Below, piece after piece: positions 32,745 through 42,083 of a DNA stretch of 64,000 nt. The stretch is from Sulfolobales archaeon (GTDB lineage Archaea > Thermoproteota > Thermoprotei_A > Sulfolobales > NBVN01), in NCBI GenBank assembly GCA_026413885.1, contig JAOAKA010000001.1, positions 302,762 to 366,761 of the forward strand. The letters run 5' to 3'. The position numbers and the translations under genes were made by a program. Under the pieces are notes generated by a model that worked only from the letters and a program-made list of their open reading frames with translations, did not search any database and was not told the DNA's origin. How positions within the stretch are numbered: the first letter of the stretch is position 1; each line of letters starts with the position of its first letter.

Positions 32745-35441
32745 ATGAGGATGAATTCACAGCAAATATTAGGGAGTGAGCGAAGCACAGGCAGTCTCGA
32801 AGCTTACGCAGTAAAAAACGTTGTTAAAGATCTAGGGAACTTCATCGTAAAAATAAGAATCAGCAGAAAAAATAGAAACGACTATCAAAGAAGTGATTCA
32901 GCAGTATATGAAGTAGTTAATTCGGTAGAAGATGCTTATCTACTTGGGGTTTACTACTCTGGTGAACTCAATAAAGCCTACATGAAGCTGTACTCAGAGA
33001 AGAGCGGTAAGATCTACATTGTCTACGACCCAGTAGGTCACAAACCCTACTTTCTTACTGAGATATCTCCAGAGGAATTATCTGGTAATAAAAGACTAGT
33101 TAAGCACCCATCTTTCGAGGCTTTCGAGTTAGTAGAAAAACTCGACTTACTTAGAATGAAGAAGGTAAAGTTAACGAAAGTAGTTACAAAAGACCCTCTA
33201 ACTGTAAGAGAACTTAGAGGATACGTAGATAAGGCCTATGAAGCTAAGATAAAGTACCACCATAATTACGTATACGACCTATTGCTCATACCTGGAATGA
33301 GGTACTCGATCTCAAACGGAAGAGTGGTTCGAAGTAAGACCCAGATAAGTGAGGAAAGTGCTGTTCTCCTATCTAAGCTCACTGAAGGATATCCTCCCGA
33401 GAAGAAGTCGTACTTCATGGAGTTCGCAGAGCTCTTCGAAGAAAAACCTCCTGAGCTCAAGATTTTAGCAGTTGATGTAGAAGTATATACACCAATAGAA
33501 ACCCGCATTCCTAATCCAGAAGAAGCACACTATCCGGTAATAAGTGTAGCATTAGTAAGTTCAGACGGTCTTAAAAAAGTCTTAGTCTTATCTAGACAGA
33601 CTGAATTCGGAAATCTATCTGCTATTCCAGAGAACTGCGTAATTGAGTTTTTTGATGATGAGAGGTCTCTGATTATGGAGCTCTTTAGAGTTATTGGACT
33701 ATACCACGTTATTGTAACATTCAATGGAGATATTTTTGACCTACAATACGTGATCAATAGAGCTCTTACTCTAGGAATAGATAGGTCTGATATTCCTTTT
33801 GATGTCGTTGACGACTACATAACTTTAAGACATGGATTCCATATAGATCTCTATAGATTTTTCAGCATAGAAGCAATTCAAAACTACGCATTCGGGTCGA
33901 CATATAAAGAAAAAACACTGGACTCAGTATCTAGAGCTCTACTAGGTGAATCTAAATTAGAAATAGAGGTGGGAGTTTCATCACTACCGATATGTGATTT
34001 AATAAGATATAATTTAAGAGATGCGGAGCTTACCCTAAAGCTCTTAACTCGCAACAATATGCTTGTCTGGAAACTCGTAATCTTAATGATGCGCATATCT
34101 AAGATGGGTATAGAGGAAGTTACTCGAAAAGCGGTATCTGCTTGGATTAAGAGTTTACTCTTCTGGGAACATAGAAGAAGAGGTTACTTAATACCTGAGA
34201 GCTCCGATATTATCGCTCTTAAAGGTGAGGTTAAGACCGCCTCTAAATTAGGAAAGAAATTCGCTGGAGCCATAGTTATAGACCCCATACCGGGAGTCTA
34301 CTTCAACGTAACTGTTTTAGATTTCGCTTCACTATATCCCTCTATAATGGTTGTTTGGAATCTAAGTTATGAAACTATCGATCCCCAGCAGGGTACGTGT
34401 AGAAGACTTGCCGATGTTAAAGATGAATCGGGACGGATTATTCATAGAGTGTGTATGGATTATGAAGGAATAACTTCTCAAACAATATCTATTCTAAGAG
34501 AATTTAGAGTTAAAGTATATAAAAAGCTAGCAAAAGACAGAAGTCTCTCCGAAGAATTGAGAAACTGGTATGATATAGTTCAGTCAGCGATGAAGGTCTT
34601 TATAAACGCTAGCTACGGAGTCTTCGGCCACCGAGAGTTTCCATTCTTTAGTCCAGCTCTCGCTGAATCCGTAACTGCTATTGGAAGACATGTTATTACA
34701 TCTACACTAGAACTAGCTTCAAAACACGGTCTCAGAGTACTCTACGGAGATACGGACTCCCTATTCGTGTGGAACCCCGAGCGTAGTGCTCTCGATAATC
34801 TAGTGAAGGAAGTTTCTGAGAAATTTAAGTTAGAAATAGAAGTCGATAAGACATATAGGTACGTAGTATTTGCTCTAAAGAAGAACTACATAGGTGTTAA
34901 AGAGGATGGAAATGCTGATGTTAAAGGATTTACAGGAAAGAAAAGAAATACTCCAGAGATAGTTAAGAACGTATTTAACTACGTAGTTGAAGCCATGAAA
35001 ACTATAGAACCCGCTATAGACTCAGTAGAGGATATAAAGAAGAAGGTAAGAGAGTCTGTAGGGTCTCTATATATCAAACTTAAAAATAGAGATCTCTCAC
35101 TAGAAGATGTAACATACAGTGTTGAACTCGGTAAAAATCTCGATGAATACGATTCTGAAGGAGCTCACGTAAAAGCCGCAAAAATGTTGCTAGCCTACAA
35201 CAGACAGGTTAGACCGGGAGACGTTATATACTTAATCAAGGTTAGAAGCAAAGAGAAAGTTAAGCCTATTCAGCTTGCTAGAATAGATGAAATAGATATA
35301 GGTGAATACATGAGTATAGCTAGATCTACTCTAGAGCAGCTTCTAACACCTCTCAATATATCTTGGGATGAAATCGCTGGGTCTATATCTCAAGATCTCT
35401 ACACCTACACTAAAGGTGTTCACAATAACTCTCAAACATGA
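32745..35441 (+). CDS. polB1: Family B DNA polymerase (PolB1/Dpo1 type)
   Basis: Probable main replicative polymerase. It is 898 residues, with the exonuclease intact: Exo I D244-x-E246 in AVDVEVY, Exo II NGDIFD near 327, Exo III YNLRDAE near 422. Polymerase motif A LDFASLYPSIMVVWNLSYET starts near 525, motif B KVFINASYGVFGH near 612, and motif C YGDTDS near 666-671. The sequence through motifs A-C and the tail WDEIAGSISQDLYTY closely follow the Sulfolobus Dpo1 type rather than B2 or B3. The 3' end overlaps the frame of the downstream membrane protein. Confidence 0.95.
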   Translation: MRMNSQQILGSERSTGSLEAYAVKNVVKDLGNFIVKIRISRKNRNDYQRSDSAVYEVVNSVEDAYLLGVYYSGELNKAYMKLYSEKSGKIYIVYDPVGHKPYFLTEISPEELSGNKRLVKHPSFEAFELVEKLDLLRMKKVKLTKVVTKDPLTVRELRGYVDKAYEAKIKYHHNYVYDLLLIPGMRYSISNGRVVRSKTQISEESAVLLSKLTEGYPPEKKSYFMEFAELFEEKPPELKILAVDVEVYTPIETRIPNPEEAHYPVISVALVSSDGLKKVLVLSRQTEFGNLSAIPENCVIEFFDDERSLIMELFRVIGLYHVIVTFNGDIFDLQYVINRALTLGIDRSDIPFDVVDDYITLRHGFHIDLYRFFSIEAIQNYAFGSTYKEKTLDSVSRALLGESKLEIEVGVSSLPICDLIRYNLRDAELTLKLLTRNNMLVWKLVILMMRISKMGIEEVTRKAVSAWIKSLLFWEHRRRGYLIPESSDIIALKGEVKTASKLGKKFAGAIVIDPIPGVYFNVTVLDFASLYPSIMVVWNLSYETIDPQQGTCRRLADVKDESGRIIHRVCMDYEGITSQTISILREFRVKVYKKLAKDRSLSEELRNWYDIVQSAMKVFINASYGVFGHREFPFFSPALAESVTAIGRHVITSTLELASKHGLRVLYGDTDSLFVWNPERSALDNLVKEVSEKFKLEIEVDKTYRYVVFALKKNYIGVKEDGNADVKGFTGKKRNTPEIVKNVFNYVVEAMKTIEPAIDSVEDIKKKVRESVGSLYIKLKNRDLSLEDVTYSVELGKNLDEYDSEGAHVKAAKMLLAYNRQVRPGDVIYLIKVRSKEKVKPIQLARIDEIDIGEYMSIARSTLEQLLTPLNISWDEIAGSISQDLYTYTKGVHNNSQT

Positions 35442-36825
35442 TCAAAATCTCGACACAAACTTCTATACAGCTAGAACTACAGTATACGTCATAGTAGTGC
35501 TTTTGTATCTACTATCAGTAAATACTTCAATTATCAGTAGCTACCACTACACGATACTTGTGTTCGCTGACTCTATTCTCAATGGAAGTACAAAAATAGC
35601 TCCAGAAACCTACTATAGATATTTTCCAATCGCTGTCGACGTTATTTCGACTAGCGAAGGCTTTATAGCAGCTCACTCAGCAGGCTACGTATTCTGGGCT
35701 TCACTCTCGATTTCGATCTCGAGGTTTCTTACTCCAGGTGCGGATCGTGAATACTTTAGTGCTTTTAGAGCTATGAACTTTATCTCAGCACTCATGGGGC
35801 TATTATCGATGGTGTTCGTAGAGAAAATCGCGAAATTATATCTCAATCACCGAGAAGCTCTCTTGGTAGCTGTCTTTTATGCCGTAGGCTCTATAGCATG
35901 GATATACTCTGCTGTAGCATACACACAGAGTTTCTCAGCACCCTTTGTCGCTATCGGTACGTACTACCTATTTTCCTATCTACGACTGAGAAGACTACAC
36001 TATCTAACTCTCTCGTTTATCTCCTTCTCAGCAGCTACAGCAGCTGACCACTTTCTGATTATAGTAGGTGTTAGCTCCCTTTTACTAGTGTGTTACGTAG
36101 ATCGCGCTAAGTTAAAGAGTTTAGTTACATCCACTATTTTTTATTCTACTTTTCTCATTCTAACATTACTCTATTACATCTGGGTTGTAGGTAAACCTCT
36201 ACCTACTCAGTCTCTCTACGCAGCTCAACTCGGATACTCAGTACTAGACATTACTAGAGTTGTTAGAGAGTATTCACTACTAGAGATGCTTTTTGGATAT
36301 AAGAAAGGCCTACCCGCGGTATCACCAGCTGTACTCCTAGCCCTACTTACTTCACCTTTAATTCTCTTAAAAGTAAAAACTCTAGAAAGAGTAGAAGTCT
36401 TTTACTCTCTCACGGTATTTCTCTCTACAGCATTCATGTACGCGTCATGGTATGACTGGCATGGAGGACTAAGCTATGGACCGCGCTTGCTCTATAGTCT
36501 TTTTCCACTATTAACTACACCTACAGCTATAGCTTTAAGAACTCAGAAAAGACTTGCTTACGTGTTTGTATCTCTGAGTCTTCTGGGAGCTATCTCTAGT
36601 GCTATTACAGTAGCAACTGACCCGCTTTCGTGTGCGTATCAAGATCTAGCTAGAGAAAATCTAGCTCAGCCACTAGTATGTAACTTACCTCTACTATACT
36701 TTAACTGTAGGAGTCCTACTCTACTAGGGTGGTTTGGAGCTACCTGCTCTATAGCGGTACTCATCTTTATTGCTACAATAGTAGTAGTTAAAGGTATTCT
36801 GTTAATTAGTATAGGTAGTGTGTAG
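35416..36825 (+). CDS. GT-C-type membrane glycosyltransferase-like protein
   Basis: Polytopic membrane protein with about ten or more helices. The block YASWYDWHGGLSYGPRLLYSLFPLL near residue 370 resembles the WGGWSYGPR motif of GT-C/PMT-like glycosyltransferases; an acidic loop lies between the first helices (residues about 50-75). Likely role: adding sugars from a lipid-phosphate donor on the outer face, but no donor or acceptor is known. The frame is open from an ATG at 35368 inside polB1; I prefer GTG 35416, which leaves a 26-bp overlap. No strong SD decides the start. The next gene overlaps it by 1 bp. Confidence 0.7.
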   Translation: MFTITLKHDQNLDTNFYTARTTVYVIVVLLYLLSVNTSIISSYHYTILVFADSILNGSTKIAPETYYRYFPIAVDVISTSEGFIAAHSAGYVFWASLSISISRFLTPGADREYFSAFRAMNFISALMGLLSMVFVEKIAKLYLNHREALLVAVFYAVGSIAWIYSAVAYTQSFSAPFVAIGTYYLFSYLRLRRLHYLTLSFISFSAATAADHFLIIVGVSSLLLVCYVDRAKLKSLVTSTIFYSTFLILTLLYYIWVVGKPLPTQSLYAAQLGYSVLDITRVVREYSLLEMLFGYKKGLPAVSPAVLLALLTSPLILLKVKTLERVEVFYSLTVFLSTAFMYASWYDWHGGLSYGPRLLYSLFPLLTTPTAIALRTQKRLAYVFVSLSLLGAISSAITVATDPLSCAYQDLARENLAQPLVCNLPLLYFNCRSPTLLGWFGATCSIAVLIFIATIVVVKGILLISIGSV

Positions 36826-37259
36826 TGAGTGAATCACATTTCTATATTAAAGTTGCGAGAGATTTCCTAGATCAAGCAGAAAGCGTGCTTACCTCAAAAA
36901 CACTTTCTCTAGCCGCACTCAGTTTAGTATTAGCAGTAGAAAACTCTATTCTATCTGTAATATCCTGCTTTAAACTACCATCAGCAGTCGGAGACCCAGT
37001 AATGGAGCTCAAGTTTATAGCTGAAGAACACAGCGCAGTGTTTGGAAATCTAGCAGCTAGCTTAGATAAGTTTATCGAGATTTCACAGTACGTCGAGTAT
37101 ACATATAGAGATATACTAATGCACGGTGATTACGCAAACAATAGAGTTCCATCAGAAATTCTGTCTATAGAAGAATTCTACGAGCTTAAGACCGACGTGG
37201 AGAAAACTATAGAGATAGCTAGTGCGTTAATAGACAGATGCCAGAAGCACGCCGTATAG
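36825..37259 (+). CDS. HEPN-domain protein
   Basis: A 144-residue all-helical protein with a HEPN layout: helix 1 FYIKVARDFLDQAESVL, a long amphipathic helix with SLVLAVENSILSV, and the R-x4-H ribonuclease motif in YRDILMHGDY near 99-108. Catalytically active HEPN RNases cleave RNA, usually under control of a partner (MNT nucleotidyltransferase or other), and no such partner is adjacent. Its GTG start overlaps the TAG of the GT-C gene by 1 bp, so translation is coupled to that membrane protein. It could be a toxin, a tRNA or mRNA nuclease, or a regulatory domain. Confidence 0.65.
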   Translation: MSESHFYIKVARDFLDQAESVLTSKTLSLAALSLVLAVENSILSVISCFKLPSAVGDPVMELKFIAEEHSAVFGNLAASLDKFIEISQYVEYTYRDILMHGDYANNRVPSEILSIEEFYELKTDVEKTIEIASALIDRCQKHAV

Positions 37260-37502
37260 GCCGGGCCTTCTCTAGGTAGACTCAACATCAACCTAAGTTA
37301 TGAACGATCTTATAGGTTCTACGTAGAGTTAAATAAGTACTGAGACTACAGAGAAGTAGTACTATTGAATGTCGAAGTATATAGTTTAATACTGTTTACT
37401 CACGTAATTCAATTATAGAGTAGTTAACTTCACATAGCAGAAGTCTTTCTAGCACAATGAATCTTCTAAATATAAGGCTATATAGACATTACTCTTGGGT
37501 GC

Positions 37503-37515
37503 AATAAATAACTAT
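37503..37515 (+). promoter_or_regulatory. Promoter of the MoxR-VWA operon
   Basis: AATAAATAACTAT is centred about 28 bp before the ATG of moxR (37538), which has no SD; the mRNA is probably leaderless. The rest of the 278-bp gap (37260-37502) shows no gene I can support. Confidence 0.45.
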
Positions 37516-37537
37516 AACAACTAAGCTATCGATTTTA

Positions 37538-38662
37538 ATGAATAAACTAGTAGAGCCGTTTGCTGGTAGAGATGAAGAATGTAGAATAGTGATTCTAACT
37601 CTTCTCTCTAGAGAACACGCAGTGCTAATAGGTGAACCAGGTACAGCTAAGTCAGCTATGATTAGGAGAGTTAGTGAGCTACTTAACGCTAGATTTTTCT
37701 CTTATTTGCTAACGAGATTTACAGAGCCTTCCGAGCTCTTCGGTCCAATAGATATAAAGGCTCTTGAAGAAGGGAAATACGTTAGGATAATAACTAGAAA
37801 ACTTCCATCGGCTGAGATAGCGTTTTTAGATGAGATTTTTAAAGCCAATTCAGCTATTCTAAACGCTCTCAACACACTACTTCAGGAGAGAGTACTCTAC
37901 GATGGATATAGTGAAATAGCTGTACCGCTCTGGTCCCTCTTTGGAGCTAGTAACGAGGTTCCAGAGGAGACAGAGCTACTGGCGTTCTACGATAGATTCC
38001 TCATTAGACACTTCTTAAAACCTGTACCTGAAAATTTGTGGAAAGACTTGCTAGATAAAGCTTGGGCATTTGAAAAGAACTTCTATTACAACGAAATAAA
38101 GAAGTCAGATGCAGTTATGGATATGAAAGAACTGAGGAAACTGCATGAAGCCGCACTCGAAGTAGATCTAGAGACAATAAAGCACAAGCTCACTAAGCTC
38201 TTCGCCGCATTTGAGAGTCGAGGAATTCACGTAAGTGATAGAAGAAAGGGGAAGGCATTAAAAGTTATAGCATCTAATGCTGTTCTAGAGAATAGAAGTA
38301 GGGTCCAAGAACAGGATCTCTTAATATTAAAGTACGTAATCCCAAAAGATTTGGATGAGCTGGAGAAGGTAAATACCATACTCTCTGAAGAGCTGAAGAC
38401 CCCCTACAGATATCTTAGAGAATTAAATGAAATAAAGACCAACCTGCAGGAACTCTTTAACTATGTTGTTAGTCTTCAGCCGGTAGAGTCTAGGTATATT
38501 GACTACAGATTTAAGCAAATTATGAAAGACATAGAGCTTACCAAAGAAAGAGTAGCTGCGATAGCTGTAGAATCACAAGACAGAAGTGTTCAGAGAGCTG
38601 CTGAAGAAGTTCTCGATTTAATTGAGCAGATAGCATCTATAATTAAAAAGAGGCTTCCATAG
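37538..38662 (+). CDS. MoxR/RavA-family AAA+ ATPase
   Basis: AAA+ chaperone-like ATPase of the MoxR group, which helps assemble or activate metal enzymes or membrane complexes together with VWA proteins. Walker A GEPGTAKS is at 32-39, Walker B AFLDEIFKAN at 95-104, sensor 1 FGASNEVPEE near 146-155; RavA-specific ELFGPIDIKALEEGKY at 66-81. The C-terminal third is helical and charged, as in RavA. The next gene (VWA) starts 2 bp after the stop, making a clear two-gene operon. Confidence 0.92.
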   Translation: MNKLVEPFAGRDEECRIVILTLLSREHAVLIGEPGTAKSAMIRRVSELLNARFFSYLLTRFTEPSELFGPIDIKALEEGKYVRIITRKLPSAEIAFLDEIFKANSAILNALNTLLQERVLYDGYSEIAVPLWSLFGASNEVPEETELLAFYDRFLIRHFLKPVPENLWKDLLDKAWAFEKNFYYNEIKKSDAVMDMKELRKLHEAALEVDLETIKHKLTKLFAAFESRGIHVSDRRKGKALKVIASNAVLENRSRVQEQDLLILKYVIPKDLDELEKVNTILSEELKTPYRYLRELNEIKTNLQELFNYVVSLQPVESRYIDYRFKQIMKDIELTKERVAAIAVESQDRSVQRAAEEVLDLIEQIASIIKKRLP

Positions 38663-38664
38663 AT

Positions 38665-39939
38665 ATGCCTAGTGTTCTAAGAAGTGTAGACCACAAAGAC
38701 CCAGTAGCTCTTTATAGAGGAGAGAAAGTTCTCCAAATAGCTAAGAAGATATTCGGTAAGACTGAGAATGTGGATCAAGCATTCGCTATTGACAGCTACT
38801 ACACACTCTACCTACCACACCCTCTTCTTAAAGACGTCGGCGACGTTCCGAGAGAACTTACGAGAAACTACGTATTCTTTAAGACGATCTTAGAATCCGA
38901 AGATTTCGCGGAGACTAGGTATAGCACTATTGGAGACTCTTCTCTAAGTATCCTAGTTGCGTCACTCATAGCTACAGAATTCGAGAAATCTGTGGAAGAG
39001 CTACAGCAACTTGCTGGAGGTAACTCAGATCAGAGAGAGCTTAGTGAAGAAGAGGTAAGAAATATAGCTGAATCTATAAGTAGAAAGATATCGGAAACTG
39101 TCGATACTGTAAAATCTATAAAGAAGCTTATGAGTTACGGAAATGAGCCGGGAACAGGTTCAGTCTTCGACCTTGAAGAAGAAGGTGAAGAAATCATAAA
39201 GCTCGCACAACTAGCAGATATTAAAGCTATCCTAGAATTACTCAGTAGAATACCGAACATATCTGGAAAGCTTCTGAGACCTTATGAAAGATATAGTAGA
39301 GGTGAAATAAGAGGATTTGAGATCGGGGGAGATCTCGAGAGAGTGCATCCCTCTGAGATAGCCATGCCTAAGATGCTCTTCAGGCTGAAACTAGCTGAAG
39401 ATAAGCTTCTTCTCTACGATAAAGTGCTGCCGAAAATTCTTGGACCTATATACGCACTCGTAGATAAATCCGGAAGTATGGAGGGCGAGAAGATGGTTTG
39501 GGCTAAAGCAACTCTTCTAGCACTCCTCATGAGAAGTAGGAAGGATGGAAGAGACTTCTACTTAAGGTTCTTCAATGGAATACCTCATCAACTCAATAAG
39601 ATAAGTAGGAGAATGAAGTCCAACGAGTTCATCGAGCTCATGAAGTACCTTACGAGAGTTAAGAGCGGTGGTGGAACAGATATAACTAAGGCAGTAATTT
39701 CCGCATGTGATGATATATCCAGTGGAGCTACTAGAGAGGTATCAGATATAGTGTTAATAACTGATGGAGAGGATAAAATAGCTTCATCAGCTTTAAGTAA
39801 GAAGCTTAAAGACGTTAACTGCCGCTTACACACGGTCATGATAATGGGTGACAACAGAGACCTAAAAAAGATAAGCTACAGATATCTGAGAGCGAATAAG
39901 TTATCTTATAAAGAGATAATTCAGATAGTCAATTTCTAG
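38665..39939 (+). CDS. VWA-domain protein (ViaA/CoxE-like), MoxR partner
   Basis: Has 424 residues, with a C-terminal von Willebrand A domain (about 255-420). The metal-ion-dependent adhesion site is complete: DKSGSMEG (D267-x-S-x-S), the Thr in GGGTDITKA near 337, and LITDGED near 363. The N-terminal 250 residues are helical with a coiled-coil-like segment near 105-165. Paired with MoxR, as ViaA is with RavA in bacteria. Clients are unknown; nearby candidates are the molybdenum and tungsten enzymes, but nothing in the sequence proves it. Confidence 0.9.
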   Translation: MPSVLRSVDHKDPVALYRGEKVLQIAKKIFGKTENVDQAFAIDSYYTLYLPHPLLKDVGDVPRELTRNYVFFKTILESEDFAETRYSTIGDSSLSILVASLIATEFEKSVEELQQLAGGNSDQRELSEEEVRNIAESISRKISETVDTVKSIKKLMSYGNEPGTGSVFDLEEEGEEIIKLAQLADIKAILELLSRIPNISGKLLRPYERYSRGEIRGFEIGGDLERVHPSEIAMPKMLFRLKLAEDKLLLYDKVLPKILGPIYALVDKSGSMEGEKMVWAKATLLALLMRSRKDGRDFYLRFFNGIPHQLNKISRRMKSNEFIELMKYLTRVKSGGGTDITKAVISACDDISSGATREVSDIVLITDGEDKIASSALSKKLKDVNCRLHTVMIMGDNRDLKKISYRYLRANKLSYKEIIQIVNF

Positions 39940-40130
39940 CGAGCCGACTGAATCATACAGCATAGCGGGTATGTGACTCACTCGATTTCGTAATCTATAC
40001 TATGAATTCAAACTCAGAAGCCTCGGTCTTCAGAATAATAAAGAAGCTGTAGTTTAATCTACGTTTAGCTAGAACTTAGAATATGGTGCCGCATGGCTAC
40101 AGTAGGTATAGAATACTCAAATATTTCCTT

Positions 40131-41339
40131 CTACATAGCTATTAGCCCCATAACTACTTGCTTCAGAGCTCCAGTAGCTTTTGGAACGTTATTAGATATG
40201 CCGCTTAAAGTTTCGTGAGCTAGTACAGCCATTCCCAGCGCCTCCTTATACTTAGAGTCTATTCCCAGCTCTTCATGTGAGAGAAGCTTTAATCCTCTTT
40301 TCTTCAGCTCCTTCTCTAGTTCACGAACTATGAATCTGTTTCTAGTACCTCCACCACCGAGAACGACTTCTGAGAACTTCTTCTCCGAGTTTTTGAGTAC
40401 GTATTTATCGTAGTTGTAGACTATACTTTTAACTGTAAACATGGAAATAGTAGCTACAATATCCTTCTTCGAGAGTCCTAGACTTAGTCCTTTCTTAATT
40501 GCGTATTCAGTAAACCGACGGCCAAACTCTCTTCTACCAGCTGTTTTCGGTGGTGGTGAATATATGAAGTCGTGCGCCATTAGCTCATTTAGCAGTTTAG
40601 GACTGACGTTCCCATCCATAGCCTCAGAACCATTTAAATCAAATTCAACTCCATATAGAATCCTCATGACCTCATCTATCACCATGTTCCCAGGCCCGGT
40701 GTCGAAAGCGTAGACTTCAGATAGATCGGCATTCGGAGGTAAGACAGTTACATTAGCAATTCCACCTATGTTCTGAATGAGTCTACCGGTGTTGTTAGAA
40801 GTGAGAAGAGCCCAATCGACATAGGCTATGATTGGAGCTCCCTGACCTCCAGCAGCTATATCTCTACTTCTAAAATCCCCGACAGTGATTACTCCAGTAT
40901 CTTCAGCTATAACTGATAGATTACCTAGCTGAAGCGTGCACCTAGTCACTATGTTTTCAATACTAACATATTCAGACATGTGGTAGACGGTTTGCCCGTG
41001 AGAACCAATTGCGTCAACTTCAGAGGGATTAATGCCACTATCCTCTAAAACAGTAGCAATAGCTCTCGCGAAAAAACGACCGACGGCGTAGTTTAAGATA
41101 CATACATCCTCTACACTACCTACTTCAGAGCTGAGGAGTATTCTCTTCTTCATTTCGAGAGGATATGGAACTACTCCCTTAGAGATAAACCTCCACTTAA
41201 TACTTCTACCGTGATTCTCTAGATCGACTACTACAACATCAACACCGTCTGCGCTAGTACCAGAAATAACACCTATAATGAGTCTTCTATCTTCACTTAT
41301 GACTTGAAGAAGTCTTTGAATAGGATTCGTAAAACTCAC
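40131..41339 (-). CDS. anmK: Anhydro-N-acetylmuramic acid kinase-like (AnmK)
   Basis: ASKHA-fold sugar kinase. The N-terminal GVISGTSADGVDVVVVD (24-40) and DTGPGNMVIDEV near 195-206 are AnmK signatures; the C-terminal GGGGTRNRFIVREL near 330-343 binds ATP. The 402-residue length is that of true AnmK. In bacteria it recycles 1,6-anhydro-MurNAc from peptidoglycan; this cell should lack peptidoglycan, so the substrate may be another anhydro-sugar or imported wall fragments. It is the last of three co-directional genes (regulator, nitroreductase, AnmK) with a 28-bp gap to nitroreductase. Confidence 0.9.
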   Translation of the reverse strand: MSFTNPIQRLLQVISEDRRLIIGVISGTSADGVDVVVVDLENHGRSIKWRFISKGVVPYPLEMKKRILLSSEVGSVEDVCILNYAVGRFFARAIATVLEDSGINPSEVDAIGSHGQTVYHMSEYVSIENIVTRCTLQLGNLSVIAEDTGVITVGDFRSRDIAAGGQGAPIIAYVDWALLTSNNTGRLIQNIGGIANVTVLPPNADLSEVYAFDTGPGNMVIDEVMRILYGVEFDLNGSEAMDGNVSPKLLNELMAHDFIYSPPPKTAGRREFGRRFTEYAIKKGLSLGLSKKDIVATISMFTVKSIVYNYDKYVLKNSEKKFSEVVLGGGGTRNRFIVRELEKELKKRGLKLLSHEELGIDSKYKEALGMAVLAHETLSGISNNVPKATGALKQVVMGLIAM

Positions 41340-41367
41340 CAGCTATTGAGGATGGATAAGAATACAT

Positions 41368-41982
41368 TTAAATTACTTTGAATACTTCTTCTAGTGGTCT
41401 TCTACGTCTCGGACTTGGCGTTTCTTGAGGATATCCTAGTGCTATAATTCCCATGAGTTTATACTCTTGCGGCAGATCTAGAAGTTTGCGGAATTCTTCT
41501 TCTAGTAGTAGTGGAGCTCCCAACCAAACAGAACCTACTCCAAAACACCAGCTAGTCAATATAGCGTTCTCTATGGCTGCTGCGACACTCTGAATCTCCA
41601 TTATAAACTCTGCGTTAAAGGCGCTAACTTCTCCTGTAGCAGTAAGTTTACTAGTATCTATGTAGACAGCTATGTAAAGAGGAGCAAAGTACATTCCTCC
41701 CTCCATAAGCTTTCTCCACTTCTCTATTCTTTCCTGAGGCATTCTAGCTATCTCTCTAGCGTACTTTATATGTGAATCGATAAGTAGTTTATGAATCTTC
41801 GTCCGCATCTCATCGCTTTTTATCACCACGAAAAACCAGTTCTCTCGTCCACCAGCAGTAGGAGCTCTAGTAGCTGACCACAGAATTCTCTTTATTGCTT
41901 CATCCGGTATAGGTTCCGGTCTAAACCTGCGAATAGAAGTTCTTGTTTCCACTACATTTAGAAATTCTTTTATGCAGACCAT
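41368..41982 (-). CDS. Nitroreductase-family flavoprotein
   Basis: FMN-dependent oxidoreductase of 204 residues. The family features are TSIRRFRPEPIPDEAIKRIL (15-34, FMN-binding Arg), RAPTAGGRENWFFVVI near 38-53, and GVGSVWLGAPLL near 147-158, with ALGYPQETPSPRRRRPLEEV at the tail. The physiological substrate is unknown; members reduce nitro compounds, quinones or flavins, or dehalogenate. It lies between AnmK and the wHTH regulator on the same strand. Confidence 0.92.
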   Translation of the reverse strand: MVCIKEFLNVVETRTSIRRFRPEPIPDEAIKRILWSATRAPTAGGRENWFFVVIKSDEMRTKIHKLLIDSHIKYAREIARMPQERIEKWRKLMEGGMYFAPLYIAVYIDTSKLTATGEVSAFNAEFIMEIQSVAAAIENAILTSWCFGVGSVWLGAPLLLEEEFRKLLDLPQEYKLMGIIALGYPQETPSPRRRRPLEEVFKVI

Positions 41983-42083
41983 AGACCATCCAACCAGCTA
42001 TTTCACGTAATTTAAAAAGCTCTGCATATCTCAATATCTCTAAGATTGAATAAAGTATCTAGAAAACTTGTGTCTTCAGATAG

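Noticed and set aside
36825-37259. HEPN/MNT toxin-antitoxin system
   Set aside because: No MNT nucleotidyltransferase is adjacent; the nearest one (52.3 kb) is far away and on the other strand.
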